A DNA stretch of 64,000 nucleotides from Actinomadura rayongensis (lineage in GTDB: Bacteria > Actinomycetota > Actinomycetes > Streptosporangiales > Streptosporangiaceae). The stretch covers positions 124,001 to 188,000 of the forward strand of contig NZ_WUTW01000005.1 of assembly GCF_009831215.1 (NCBI RefSeq), written 5' to 3'. Of the stretch, positions 1-8,044 are shown one piece after another (position 1 is the first letter of the stretch; each line of letters starts with the position of its first letter). The notes under the pieces are model-generated. The model searched no databases, was not told the DNA's origin, and saw nothing but the letters and a program-made list of their open reading frames with translations. The position numbers and the translations under genes are program-made.

Positions 1-894
1 GCGCAACGTCAGGCACGGAACGCGCAATATCGTCGTCTCCTCCTGGACCCCGCCCGAATCGGTCACGGCGGCGACCGCGCCGCGCACCAGACCGACGAAC
101 TCAACGTAACCCAAGGGATCCATCAGGTGAATTCTCGGATGCGCGCCGAGCCCGGCGGCGGTGAGCGCCGGACGGCTGCGCGGATGGACGGGCATGGCGA
201 CGTCCACGAGATCGGCGACCTCGTGCAGCCGGGCCACGAGAACGCCCGCGGTCTCCGGGTCGTCGACATTCGCGGGCCGGTGCAGCGTGGCCGTGACATA
301 ACGCTCCGGAAGTCCGTGCTTTTCCCGGACGGCGGCCGAATCGAACCGGTCGAGATGCGCCAGCAACGTGTCGATCATGGGATTTCCCACGAAATGCACG
401 CGGTCCACCGGGACGCCCTCGTTCGCGAGGTGCCCGATCGCCTCCGGGCTCGTGACCAGGCACACGTCCGCGAGCTGGTCGACGACGCGCCGGTTCACCT
501 CCTCCGGCATCGACATGTCGAAACTGCGCAGGCCCGCCTCGACATGGGCGACCGGAACGCACAGCTTCGCCGCCGCGAGCGACGCCGCCAACGTCGAGTT
601 CACGTCCCCGTAAACGACGACGAGATCCGGCGCGGAGGCGACGAACTCGTCCTCCAGAGCGGCGAGCAGCGCGCCCGTCTGGTGCCCGTGAGTGCCCGAT
701 CCGACGCCGAGGTCGACGTCCGGCGCGGGCAGATCCAGCTCGCGGAAGAAGATCGCGGACATCCGCTCGTCATAGTGCTGCCCCGTGTGGACAACCCGCT
801 GTTCACATCCGCGTCGTCGCAGCGCGGCGACGACGGGAGCCGCTTTGATGAAATTAGGCCGAGCCCCCATGACATGAAGGACGAGCGATGCCAT
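1..894 (-). CDS. wecB: UDP-N-acetylglucosamine 2-epimerase, 3' end cut by window edge
   Basis: The protein interconverts UDP-GlcNAc and UDP-ManNAc in the cytoplasm and supplies ManNAc or ManNAcA for surface polymers. I translated it by hand from the reverse strand. It starts MASLVLHVMGARPNFIKAAP, the family's N-terminal signature, followed by HTGQHYD, YGDVNSTLA, HVEAGLRSFD and PEEVNR, and near the edge TDSGGVQEE, all hallmark 2-epimerase motifs. 298 codons are present against about 370-390 in the family, so roughly 75-90 C-terminal residues lie outside the window. The ATG at 894 has GGAGG six bases upstream; an internal ATG at 870 is possible. It is divergent from the glycosyltransferase at 927 and pairs functionally with the dehydrogenase at 2638. 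Confidence 0.93.
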   Translation of the reverse strand, partial: MASLVLHVMGARPNFIKAAPVVAALRRRGCEQRVVHTGQHYDERMSAIFFRELDLPAPDVDLGVGSGTHGHQTGALLAALEDEFVASAPDLVVVYGDVNSTLAASLAAAKLCVPVAHVEAGLRSFDMSMPEEVNRRVVDQLADVCLVTSPEAIGHLANEGVPVDRVHFVGNPMIDTLLAHLDRFDSAAVREKHGLPERYVTATLHRPANVDDPETAGVLVARLHEVADLVDVAMPVHPRSRPALTAAGLGAHPRIHLMDPLGYVEFVGLVRGAVAAVTDSGGVQEETTILRVPCLTLR

Positions 895-926
895 CGGGCC
901 TCCGGTGTCTGGTGTACTTGTTGCCC

Positions 927-2621
927 ATGTCCTGGGCAAAGGCGGTCTCCCTCGCGCCACAGGTCGCCGTCCGGCACGTGCGCACGGAACCGGCCCGAAC
1001 GCCGCTCCTCGCGCTGCGCGTGCTCCCGGCGCCGATTCGACGCATGATGCGCGGAATGCTACTGCGTGCCGGACCTGTCCCGAGTGCGTACGGCCAGTGG
1101 GACCAGGGACGGCGCGACGACGCGCTCGCGACCATCGCCCGCGCGGCGGCCGACGCGCGGCCACGCAGGCTGCGCCGGCTCGCGGCGTTCACGGTCGCGG
1201 TGGAGCGCCCGGACGCGGCCCGCCCGCTGCTCGACGCGCTCCCCGAACGCGACCGCGCGCGGCTCGGCGCGCTGCTGGCCGCCAAGGACGGACGGCTCCG
1301 CGAGGCCGTCGCCAAGTCCGAGCACGCCCCCGCGCGCGTGCGCCGCGACCTCGCGGGACGTCTCGACGCCCTCACCTGGACGCCGCCGCCCGCCGCCAAG
1401 CGCACCGATGGCACGCCGGGCCGTGTTCTGCACATCGTCACGAATGCGCTGCCAACGACGAACGCCGGTTATACGGTCCGCACCCATCGTCTGGTGTCGG
1501 CGCAGCGCGCGCAGGGCCTCGACCCGCATGTGGTGACGCGGCTCGGTTTCCCCGTCGCACAGGGCGCCCGCGACCCCCGTCCGCTGGTGGACGTGGACGG
1601 CATCCCCTACCACCGCCTCATCCCGTGGCGGCTGCCGCCGACCGCCCGCGCCGCGCTCGACGCCAACGTGGACGCCGCGTCCGCGCTGGTCGAACGGCTG
1701 CGGCCCGCCGTCCTGCACGCCGCGAGCAACCACGTCAACGCGCAGATCGCGCTGGAGCTGCGGGCGCGGCACGGCATCCCGGTCGTCTACGAGGTGCGCG
1801 GGTTCCTGGAGGAGTCGTGGCTGTCGCGCGACCCCCGCCGCGACACCGGCCGCGACTTCTACCGGCTCAGCCGCGAGCTGGAGACGGCGTGCATGACCGC
1901 CGCCGATCTCGTCGTCACGCTCGGCGAAGCCATGCGGGACGAGATCGTGGCGCGCGGCGTGCCCGCCGAGCAGGTGCTCGTGATCCCGAACGGCGTGGAC
2001 GACGTGTTCCTGCAGCCGCTCCCGGACGCGTCCGGGCTGCGCGCGTCGCTCGGCATCGCGCCGGACGAGAAGGTCGTCGGCACCACGACCAGCTTCTACG
2101 GCTACGAGGGCCTGGACACGCTGCTGGAGGCGGGCGCCCGGCTGCGCGACCGGGGCCGCCCGGTGCGGCTGCTGCTCGTCGGGGACGGCCCCGAGCGCGC
2201 CGCGCTGGAGCGCCGCGCCGCCGACCTCGGCCTGGACGCGCTGTTCCCGGGCCGCGTCCCGGCCGACGACGTCCGGCTGTACCACGCCGCGCTGGACGCG
2301 TTCGTCGTCCCGCGCCGCGACGAGCGCGTGTGCCGCCTGGTCACGCCGCTGAAGCCGCTGGAGGCGATGGCGGGCGGCGTGCCGGTGATCGCCAGCGACC
2401 TGCCCGCCTTGCGGGAGATCATCGACCCGGAGGCCACCGGACGGCTAACGTTGGCGGGCGATCCCGACGACCTCGCGGAGGAGATCACTTCGACGCTCTA
2501 CGGTGCCGGGACGGATCGGATCCGGGACGCCGCGCGCGCCTGGGTCCATTCCGAACGAACCTGGCGCATTGGGACGGACCGCCTGCGCGACGCCTACCGT
2601 GCGCTGGACGTCCCGTGCTGA
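927..2621 (+). CDS. GT4-family glycosyltransferase with N-terminal helical extension
   Basis: This is a predicted retaining glycosyltransferase of the GT-B fold acting on a surface polysaccharide. Residues about 1-150 are an alanine- and arginine-rich helical region. The GT4 part begins near HIVTNALPTTNAGYTVRTH, with VYEVRGFLEESW in the acceptor-domain end and LPNGVDD-, GDGPER- and EAMAGGVPVIAS-like donor-site motifs in the C-terminal half. The start is uncertain. An in-frame ATG at 888 has AAGGA six bases upstream but would overlap the wecB start by 7 bp. The ATG at 927 has no good ribosome site but leaves room for divergent promoters. It is followed 16 bases later by the nucleotide-sugar dehydrogenase. 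The sugar specificity is unknown. Confidence 0.85.
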   Translation: MSWAKAVSLAPQVAVRHVRTEPARTPLLALRVLPAPIRRMMRGMLLRAGPVPSAYGQWDQGRRDDALATIARAAADARPRRLRRLAAFTVAVERPDAARPLLDALPERDRARLGALLAAKDGRLREAVAKSEHAPARVRRDLAGRLDALTWTPPPAAKRTDGTPGRVLHIVTNALPTTNAGYTVRTHRLVSAQRAQGLDPHVVTRLGFPVAQGARDPRPLVDVDGIPYHRLIPWRLPPTARAALDANVDAASALVERLRPAVLHAASNHVNAQIALELRARHGIPVVYEVRGFLEESWLSRDPRRDTGRDFYRLSRELETACMTAADLVVTLGEAMRDEIVARGVPAEQVLVIPNGVDDVFLQPLPDASGLRASLGIAPDEKVVGTTTSFYGYEGLDTLLEAGARLRDRGRPVRLLLVGDGPERAALERRAADLGLDALFPGRVPADDVRLYHAALDAFVVPRRDERVCRLVTPLKPLEAMAGGVPVIASDLPALREIIDPEATGRLTLAGDPDDLAEEITSTLYGAGTDRIRDAARAWVHSERTWRIGTDRLRDAYRALDVPC

Positions 2622-2637
2622 GCCGGAAGGAACCGGG

Positions 2638-3894
2638 GTGAAGGTCGATCTCGTCGTCGTCGGACTGGGCTATGTCGGGCTGCCGCTCGCCCGCGAGGCC
2701 GTCCGGGCGGGGCTGTCGGTCGCGGGGCTCGACCGCGACGCGGGCCTCGTCGCCGCGCTGCGCGCCGGCCGCTCCCACGTGGACGACGTCCCGGCCGCCG
2801 ACGTCGCGGACATGCTGGCCCGCGGTTTCCACCCGACGGACGACGCCGGAATCATCGCGGGCGCCTCGACCGTCGTCATCTGCGTGCCGACCCCGCTGTC
2901 CAACGACCAGGGCCCGGATCTGACCGCCGTGATCGGTGCGACGCGGTCCGTGGCGTCGCACCTGCGGTCCGGGACGCTCGTCGTGCTGGAGTCGACGACG
3001 TACCCGGGGACGACCGACGAGGTCGTCAAGCCGCTGCTGGAGGCGACGGGCCTGGTCGCGGGCACCGACTTCCATCTCGCGTTCTCGCCGGAGCGCATCG
3101 ACCCGGGCAACGAGGTCTACGGCGTCCGGAACACGCCGAAGGTCGTCGGCGGGCTGACGCCCGCGTGCGCGGAGGCCGCCGCCGCGTTCTACGGGACGTT
3201 CGTGGACGAGGTGGTGCGCGCGAAGGGCACCCGTGAGGCCGAGATGGCCAAGTTGCTGGAGAACACGTATCGGCACGTCAATATCGCGCTCGTGAACGAG
3301 ATGGCGGTGTTCTGCCACGAGCTGGGCATCGACCTGTGGGACGCCATCGACGCCGCTTCGACCAAGCCGTTCGGATTCCAGGCGTTCCGCCCGGGTCCCG
3401 GCGTCGGCGGACACTGCATCCCGATCGACCCGAACTACCTGTCGTACAAGGTCCGCTCCCTGGGCTACCCGTTCCGGTTCGTGGAGCTGGCCCAGGAGAT
3501 CAACGACCGGATGCCGCGGTACGTCGCCGACCGCGCGCAGCAGCTGCTGAATCGGGAGGGACGGGCCGTCAACGGCTCCCGCGTCCTCCTGCTCGGCGTC
3601 ACGTACAAGGCCGACATCGCCGACCAGCGCGAATCGCCCGCGCTGCCCGTCGCGCGGCGGCTGCTGGCGCTCGGCGCGGAGCTGTCGTTCCACGACCCGT
3701 ATGTCACGGCGTGGTCGGTGGACGGTGCTTCGGTGCCCTCCGTCTCCTTGGAGGCCGGTCTGGCGGACGCCGATCTGACGATCCTGCTGCAACACCACCG
3801 CGCCTACGACACGTCCCTGCTGGCCGACCGGGCGCGGCTCCTGCTCGACACCCGCGGAGCCGTACCGGCGCGGCCCGGCGTGGAGGCGCTCTGA
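2638..3894 (+). CDS. wecC: UDP-glucose/GDP-mannose dehydrogenase family, likely UDP-ManNAc dehydrogenase
   Basis: This is an NAD-dependent four-electron oxidation of a UDP-sugar to the uronic acid; with wecB adjacent, UDP-ManNAc to UDP-ManNAcA is the likely reaction. The 418-residue protein opens with a Rossmann motif (VVGLGYVGLPLA). It has the central-domain glutamate motif FSPERIDPGN, the lysine motif AEMAKLLENTYRHVNIA and the catalytic cysteine in GPGVGGHCIPIDPNYL. The C-terminal UDP-binding domain contains LGVTYKADIADQRESPA. The GTG start at 2638 follows GGAAGGA and gives a native N-terminus (VKVDLVVVGLG). Related UDP-glucose or UDP-GlcNAc dehydrogenases share these motifs, so the substrate is inferred from context. 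The next gene starts 1 base after the stop. Confidence 0.9.
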   Translation: MKVDLVVVGLGYVGLPLAREAVRAGLSVAGLDRDAGLVAALRAGRSHVDDVPAADVADMLARGFHPTDDAGIIAGASTVVICVPTPLSNDQGPDLTAVIGATRSVASHLRSGTLVVLESTTYPGTTDEVVKPLLEATGLVAGTDFHLAFSPERIDPGNEVYGVRNTPKVVGGLTPACAEAAAAFYGTFVDEVVRAKGTREAEMAKLLENTYRHVNIALVNEMAVFCHELGIDLWDAIDAASTKPFGFQAFRPGPGVGGHCIPIDPNYLSYKVRSLGYPFRFVELAQEINDRMPRYVADRAQQLLNREGRAVNGSRVLLLGVTYKADIADQRESPALPVARRLLALGAELSFHDPYVTAWSVDGASVPSVSLEAGLADADLTILLQHHRAYDTSLLADRARLLLDTRGAVPARPGVEAL

Positions 3895-3895
3895 G

Positions 3896-5032
3896 ATGGT
3901 CGTCCGCGATCGGTTAAGGGTGTGCGTGTGCACGGTCGTCCACCATGCCGAGGACGCCCGCATCCTGCACCGGCAGATCCGCGCCCTGCTCGCCGCCGGG
4001 CACGAGGTCACCTACATCGCGCCGTTCTCGGCGTCCAGCGCGACGCCGTGGCCCGAGCTGACCGGCGTGGACGTCCCGCGCGCCCGGGGCCGGCGCCGGC
4101 TGCGCGCGCTGCGGCACGTGCGGCGCGCGCTGTCCCGGCACGCGCGCGACGCGGACGTCCTGCTGCTGCACGACCCCGAACTGTTGCTGCTGCTGCCGTT
4201 CATCCGGCGTCGTCCGCCGACGGTGTGGGACGTCCACGAGGACACCGCAGCCGCACTCTCCGGTAAGGCGTGGCTGCCCGGTTTCCTCGCGGCCCTGCTG
4301 CGGCGTCCGGTGCGCTGGGCGGAACGGATCGCCGAGCGGCGGCTGCGGCTGCTGCTCGCCGAAGAGGGCTACCGGCCGCGGTTCCGCAGCGAGCACCCGG
4401 TCGTCCCGAACACGACGCACGTGCCCGCGCAGAGCCCGCCGCCGCCCGGCGCGGACCGCGTCGTGTACGTCGGGCACCTGTCGGCGGCGCGCGGGGTGGA
4501 GGACCTGCTCGCGCTCGCCGCCGCGCTCGTCCCGCACGGGATCCGGACGGACCTCGTCGGCGGCGCGGACCCCAAGCTCGGCGAGCGGCTGCGCGCCGCC
4601 CAGCGCGACGGCGTGCTGCGCTGGCACGGCTACCAGTCCAACGACACGGCGCTGGCGCTGGTCGAGGGCGCGCTCGCCGGGCTGTCGCTGCTGCACGACG
4701 AGCCGAACTACCGCCACTCGGTGCCCACCAAGATCATCGAGTACATGGCGCGCGGCGTGCCCGTCGTGACGACCCCGCTCCCGGCCGCCCGCACGATCGT
4801 GGAGCGGGACGGGTGCGGGATCGTCGTGCCGTTCGGCGACCCGTCCGCCGCCCTGGCCGCCGTGCTGCGGCTGCGCGACGACCCGGGCCTGCGGCGGACG
4901 TTCGGCACCGCCGGCCACCGCGCCGCCCGCCTGCGCTACCACTGGCCCGACCAGGCGAAACTGTTCGTCGCACAGCTGCAGGAGTGGTCGGGCGTCCCGG
5001 CCGGGACGGCGCCCGGCCCTCACCAGTCGTAG
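3896..5032 (+). CDS. GT4-family glycosyltransferase
   Basis: This 378-residue GT-B glycosyltransferase starts one base after the dehydrogenase stop (TGAGATG), so the two are probably translationally coupled. The N-terminal domain begins LRVCVCTVVHHAEDARILHRQIRALLAAGHEVTYIAP and contains VWDVHED. The donor-binding domain has VVYVGHLSAARGVEDLL, VPTKIIEYMARGVPVVTTPLPA and GCGIVVPFGD. It completes a small unit, with the gene at 927 and the dehydrogenase, for assembling a uronic-acid-containing glycan. Donor and acceptor cannot be read from the sequence. Its last 13 bases overlap the end of the convergent SDR gene. Confidence 0.87.
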   Translation: MVVRDRLRVCVCTVVHHAEDARILHRQIRALLAAGHEVTYIAPFSASSATPWPELTGVDVPRARGRRRLRALRHVRRALSRHARDADVLLLHDPELLLLLPFIRRRPPTVWDVHEDTAAALSGKAWLPGFLAALLRRPVRWAERIAERRLRLLLAEEGYRPRFRSEHPVVPNTTHVPAQSPPPPGADRVVYVGHLSAARGVEDLLALAAALVPHGIRTDLVGGADPKLGERLRAAQRDGVLRWHGYQSNDTALALVEGALAGLSLLHDEPNYRHSVPTKIIEYMARGVPVVTTPLPAARTIVERDGCGIVVPFGDPSAALAAVLRLRDDPGLRRTFGTAGHRAARLRYHWPDQAKLFVAQLQEWSGVPAGTAPGPHQS

Positions 5033-5736
5033 GTGCCGCCGGACTCGCTGAGGAACACGCCCGTCGCGTCGCCGTCGAGGACCTGCCGGGCGATCCTCTC
5101 CCCGCCCTCGTCCGCCGTGGACCAGCCGGAATGGTTGTTCAGATCGGTCGCGCAGAAGCCCGGGGACAGCGCGTTCACGCGGATGCCCTCATCCTTGAGC
5201 GCGTCGGCGTACATGAGCGTGAGGGCGTTCAGCGCGGATTTGGACGAGTTGTAGCCGATGAGCTGCGCGTACGCCCTGAGGTTCGCGGGCGGGTCGGTGA
5301 GGAACGCCATCGTGCCGAGGCCGCTGGACACGTTGCCGATGACGGCGCCGTCCGCTCTGCGCAGCAGCGGGAGCATCGCGTTCGTGACGGCGACGACGCC
5401 GAACACGTTCGTCTCGTAGATCGCGCGGAGCTGCGCGACGGGCAGCGCGATCGGCGACTTCGGATGCGGCCTGGTGATCGCCGCGTTGTTGACGAGGACG
5501 TCGAGCCTGCCGTGCTCCTCCTCGATCCGCGCGCCGGCGGCGTCAATGGTGGCCTGCTCAGTGACATCAAGGCGGATATACCGAACATCCCCTTCGCCGG
5601 CCAGCGCCTTCTCGGCCGCGCGGCCCTTCTCCTCGTCGCGCGCGCCGAGCAGGACCGTATGGCCGCGCTGCGCGATCTCACGCGCCGTCGCAAAGCCGAT
5701 GCCCTTGTTGGCACCCGTGATCAGAACAATCTTCAT
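5020..5736 (-). CDS. Short-chain dehydrogenase/reductase
   Basis: This classical SDR of 238 residues is probably a cytosolic NADPH-dependent carbonyl reductase. Visible motifs are the dinucleotide-binding TGANKGIG (residues about 8-15), NNAAI after the fourth strand, the catalytic serine region NVSSGLG and the YNSSKSALN motif supplying Tyr and Lys. NALSPGFCATDL follows. The ATG at 5736 is preferred (MKIVLITG, with GAAAGG upstream) over an upstream in-frame codon. The motif set resembles plant-type carbonyl reductase-like SDRs. The divergent regulator at 5841 probably controls it. The substrate is unknown. Confidence 0.9.
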   Translation of the reverse strand: MKIVLITGANKGIGFATAREIAQRGHTVLLGARDEEKGRAAEKALAGEGDVRYIRLDVTEQATIDAAGARIEEEHGRLDVLVNNAAITRPHPKSPIALPVAQLRAIYETNVFGVVAVTNAMLPLLRRADGAVIGNVSSGLGTMAFLTDPPANLRAYAQLIGYNSSKSALNALTLMYADALKDEGIRVNALSPGFCATDLNNHSGWSTADEGGERIARQVLDGDATGVFLSESGGTYDW

Positions 5737-5840
5737 GCCTTTCAGCGTCGGCGTACGGCCCCGTAACCGGGAGAGCACCCGTCAAGCTGGGATCGAGAGT
5801 CCCATGGTGACGCCCGCACACCGCCCGGCATGCTGGACGG

Positions 5841-6707
5841 ATGAATGACGCGGACCGGTCGGAACTGGCCGCCTTCCTCCGCCGCCGACGCGCAAGGGTG
5901 CGCCCATCCGACGTCGGCCTGGAGGACGGCCCGCGCCGACGCGTACCAGGGCTCCGCCGCGAGGAGGTCGCACAACTGGCCGGAATGTCCGTGGACTACT
6001 ACATCCGGCTGGAACAGGGCCGGGGCCCACGCCCGTCCCGCCAGATGGCGACGGCGATCAGCCGCGCCCTACAACTCTCGGACGACGAACGCACCTACCT
6101 GTTCCACCTGGTCGGCGAACTGCCAGGCCCGCCGCCCGGCCCGATCAACGACGTACGCCCCGGCGTCCTGCGCCTGCTCGACCGGATGGACGACACACCC
6201 GCCCTCGTCTGCTCGGCCGTCTACGACATCCTCGCCTGGAACCCGATGGCCGCCGCACTGCTCCACGGCCTCGTCACGGCACCCGCCGACGAACGCAACG
6301 TGATCTGGCGCTTCTTCACCGACCCCGCCGCCCGCGACCGCCACGACCCGGCGACCGGCTACCAGTTCGCCCGCGAATCGGTCGCCGACCTACGCAGAGC
6401 ACTGGCCCGCTACCCAAAATCCCCGACAGTACGATCCCTGATAAACCGCCTACTGACAACAAGCCCAGAATTCCAAGCCCTATGGAACGAGGGCGACGTA
6501 GAGGTCGGCCGCTCAACCCACAAACGCCTGCACCACCCATCCGTAGACTGGCTTGACCTGGACTGCGAAGCCCTCCACGACCCCGTCCGCGACCAGTGGA
6601 TCATCCTCTACACAGCCGCCCCCGGCACCCCGTCCCACGAATCCCTACGCCTCCTCAACGTCATAGGCACCCAATCCCTAACAAACAACCAACCCAACCC
6701 CCAATAA
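5841..6707 (+). CDS. XRE-family regulator with MmyB-like ligand-binding domain
   Basis: This 288-residue regulator has an N-terminal helix-turn-helix (about residues 8-85) with the typical run RRVPGLRREEVAQLAGMSVDYYIRLEQGR. The C-terminal domain fits the MmyB-like ligand-binding type (PALVCSAVYDILAWNPMAAALL, then a long helical region). Proteins of this architecture are very common in actinomycetes and usually sit divergent from the SDR or related oxidoreductase they control, as here. From about 6410 to the stop, codons become noticeably richer in A and T (for example NNQPNPQ at the end), unlike the first half. Confidence 0.9.
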   Translation: MNDADRSELAAFLRRRRARVRPSDVGLEDGPRRRVPGLRREEVAQLAGMSVDYYIRLEQGRGPRPSRQMATAISRALQLSDDERTYLFHLVGELPGPPPGPINDVRPGVLRLLDRMDDTPALVCSAVYDILAWNPMAAALLHGLVTAPADERNVIWRFFTDPAARDRHDPATGYQFARESVADLRRALARYPKSPTVRSLINRLLTTSPEFQALWNEGDVEVGRSTHKRLHHPSVDWLDLDCEALHDPVRDQWIILYTAAPGTPSHESLRLLNVIGTQSLTNNQPNPQ

Positions 6708-6722
6708 CCCCTCCCACAGTCA

Positions 6723-6766
6723 CAGAGCGCGGAACGCGCGGGCGCAGAGCGCGGAACGCGCGGGCG
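6723..6766. repeat. Two tandem 22-bp units, each a small hairpin
   Basis: Two exact 22-bp copies lie head to tail just after the XRE stop codon. Each contains GCGCG-GAA-CGCGC, a perfect 5-bp stem with a 3-base loop. The position suggests a termination or mRNA-stabilising function for the upstream gene, but no T-run follows. Confidence 0.55.
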
Positions 6767-7000
6767 GGTGGTGTGAGGGCGCGTGCAGCGTGTTCGGAGG
6801 TTGTCGCGGGTTGGGATGTTCGGCGTCGGATGTGGCGTCGGCGAGTCTTCGCCAGCCGCGCGGCGCTGTTCTGGGGTCGCTTACGTGGTCAGGTGCTCGG
6901 GCTCGGCTCCGGACTTTTAACTCGTAGGTCGTGAGTACGTGGGGGTGTAACGCGCGGGGTTGTGGGCGGGGTTGCGGAGAAATCTGGTGGTGGGGGTTGA

Positions 7001-7237
7001 ACGGGCGCTTGTGCCTGTGAGCCGGCTGAGAGTCTGCTTCATCGTCATGTCGCCGAGATCGATGCCGAGATGGCTCGGCTGGCGGCGTTGCGGGCCGAGC
7101 TCACCGGGATGCTGACGCAGATGCCCGGGCCCGACTGCCCGGATCCGGTTCCCGGGACCTGGTGCCCGCCGGACATGCCCACGCCGGAGGGAGGTGAATG
7201 CGCTGATGTGCCCGTGCTGCGAGAACCCGTCGTGTGA
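7001..7237 (+). pseudogene. C-terminal remnant of a MerR-family (heavy-metal type) regulator
   Basis: An open frame without a start codon reads ACACEPAESLLHRHVAEIDA then EMARLAALRAELTGML, the dimerisation helix of MerR regulators (compare the family pattern CEHV..LL.RHLAEID..IA.L.ALRAEL). It ends with a proline- and cysteine-containing tail (DCPDPVPGTWCPP...EGGEC). A stop at 6998-7000 precedes it and no DNA-binding domain can be found upstream in any frame, so the gene has lost its N-terminal half. The metal-sensing subtype is inferred from the cysteines in the tail. Confidence 0.6.
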
Positions 7238-7265
7238 CGACGCGTGCTGCTCCGACTGCTGCTGA
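7206..7265 (+). CDS. 19-residue cysteine-rich micro-ORF (possible metal-binding peptide)
   Basis: The ATG frame encodes MCPCCENPSCDDACCSDCC: 8 of 19 residues are Cys, in CPCC, CCSDCC and related spacings. A GGAGGGAGG stretch at about 7186-7194 lies roughly 11 bases upstream. It overlaps the 3' end of the MerR remnant in another frame and is followed by a short hairpin (GAGCCGT-C-ACGGCTC, 7275-7289). The Cys pattern looks like a thiolate metal ligand rather than random GC-rich translation, but at this length chance cannot be excluded. It may instead be a frame-shifted relic of a Cys-rich MerR tail. Confidence 0.35.
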   Translation: MCPCCENPSCDDACCSDCC

Positions 7266-7340
7266 GCTGACGGACGAGCCGTCACGGCTCCTGCGTCCCG
7301 CCCCTAGGCGCCCGGGCGGGGCCCGGCCGGTCCGTCGGCG

Positions 7341-7793
7341 TCAGCCGCCGCCGATCTCGTGCCGTTTCGGCAGGAAGAGCAGCGGATATTTCAGGTCCAC
7401 GCCGGGGTAGAAGAATGCCCATAGTCCGGCGCGGAAAAGAGTGAAGAAGAGCACCAGGCATCCGGCGATCAGCGCGAACGCCATAGCCGGGCCGTCCTGC
7501 TTCGTCGCCCAGCTCATCCCGACCGTGAAGGCTAGTACCAGGCCCACCAGCGCTACCACGGCGATCAGGCCGAAGGTCAGGCGGATCCGCAAGGTTTCGG
7601 TGGCATCGCGGATCGTGCAGGTCAACGTCCGACCGCAGGCCGGGCAGACAATTGGCCGTTTGATCTTTCCGGAAGCCGGTCGGGAGAACTGCAGCTTATG
7701 CGACTGGTATCGCGTATAGGCGTATCCGGGAGCGTAGATCCGGCGCAGGATATGCGTGAAGGTCACCGACACCTCGGCGTTGATCCGCAGCAT
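7341..7793 (-). CDS. Small two-helix membrane protein with a CPAC motif
   Basis: I do not recognise the family of this 150-residue protein. Residues about 1-45 are basic and aromatic (TFTHILRRIYAPGYAYTRYQ). A CPACGRTLTC cluster at about 50-59 could be half of a zinc ribbon. Two hydrophobic segments follow at about 72-94 and 103-127, and the tail is short (DLKYPLLFLPKRHEIGGG). The topology suggests a soluble metal-binding head anchored to the inner membrane. The ATG at 7793 has GGAGAGG upstream and codon usage is normal for the window. Its AT content is slightly higher than that of the adjoining operon. Confidence 0.65.
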   Translation of the reverse strand: MLRINAEVSVTFTHILRRIYAPGYAYTRYQSHKLQFSRPASGKIKRPIVCPACGRTLTCTIRDATETLRIRLTFGLIAVVALVGLVLAFTVGMSWATKQDGPAMAFALIAGCLVLFFTLFRAGLWAFFYPGVDLKYPLLFLPKRHEIGGG

Positions 7794-7998
7794 CGTCGGC
7801 CTCTCCCCGTCCGACCGTCCGGCTCCTTCACGAGCATAGGGCGGACGACTCGGCCTGGCCCCGGCTTTGAACAGGCTTCGGGTTTTGTGCGGCTGCTTCG
7901 GGGCGAGTGTGCCGCAACCGCGGCAGTGTGAGCGTTCGGTTGCCTGGGAGCGGGTTGTGTTTCGGGCGGCTTGTACGGGCGATGGCGGGTCGAGTTGG

Positions 7999-8031
7999 GG
8001 CGGCCTCCAGCGCGGGGTTCTGGAGGCCGCC
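7999..8031 (-). terminator. Strong hairpin after the ABC permease gene
   Basis: Perfect 11-bp arms (GGCGGCCTCCA and TGGAGGCCGCC) with an 11-base loop lie 14 bases past the stop of the permease gene. There is no long T-run, as is usual for high-GC actinobacterial terminators. Confidence 0.7.
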
Positions 8032-8044
8032 TGCTCAGGGGCGA

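Larger units (their letters stand above)
6767..7340. other. Mostly non-coding, decayed interval
   Basis: Apart from the MerR remnant and the cysteine micro-ORF, no convincing gene is visible. The base composition is less codon-like and more mixed than in the neighbours, as expected for decaying DNA. Confidence 0.5.

Noticed and set aside
6904..6945. Sequence GGACTTTTAACTCGTAGGTC resembles the anticodon arm of a tRNA-Lys(TTT).
   Set aside because: The anticodon stem does not pair (CCGGA against CTCGT), no D-arm or acceptor stem can be built, and no CCA-adjacent end is found. At most it is a degenerate attachment-site relic.
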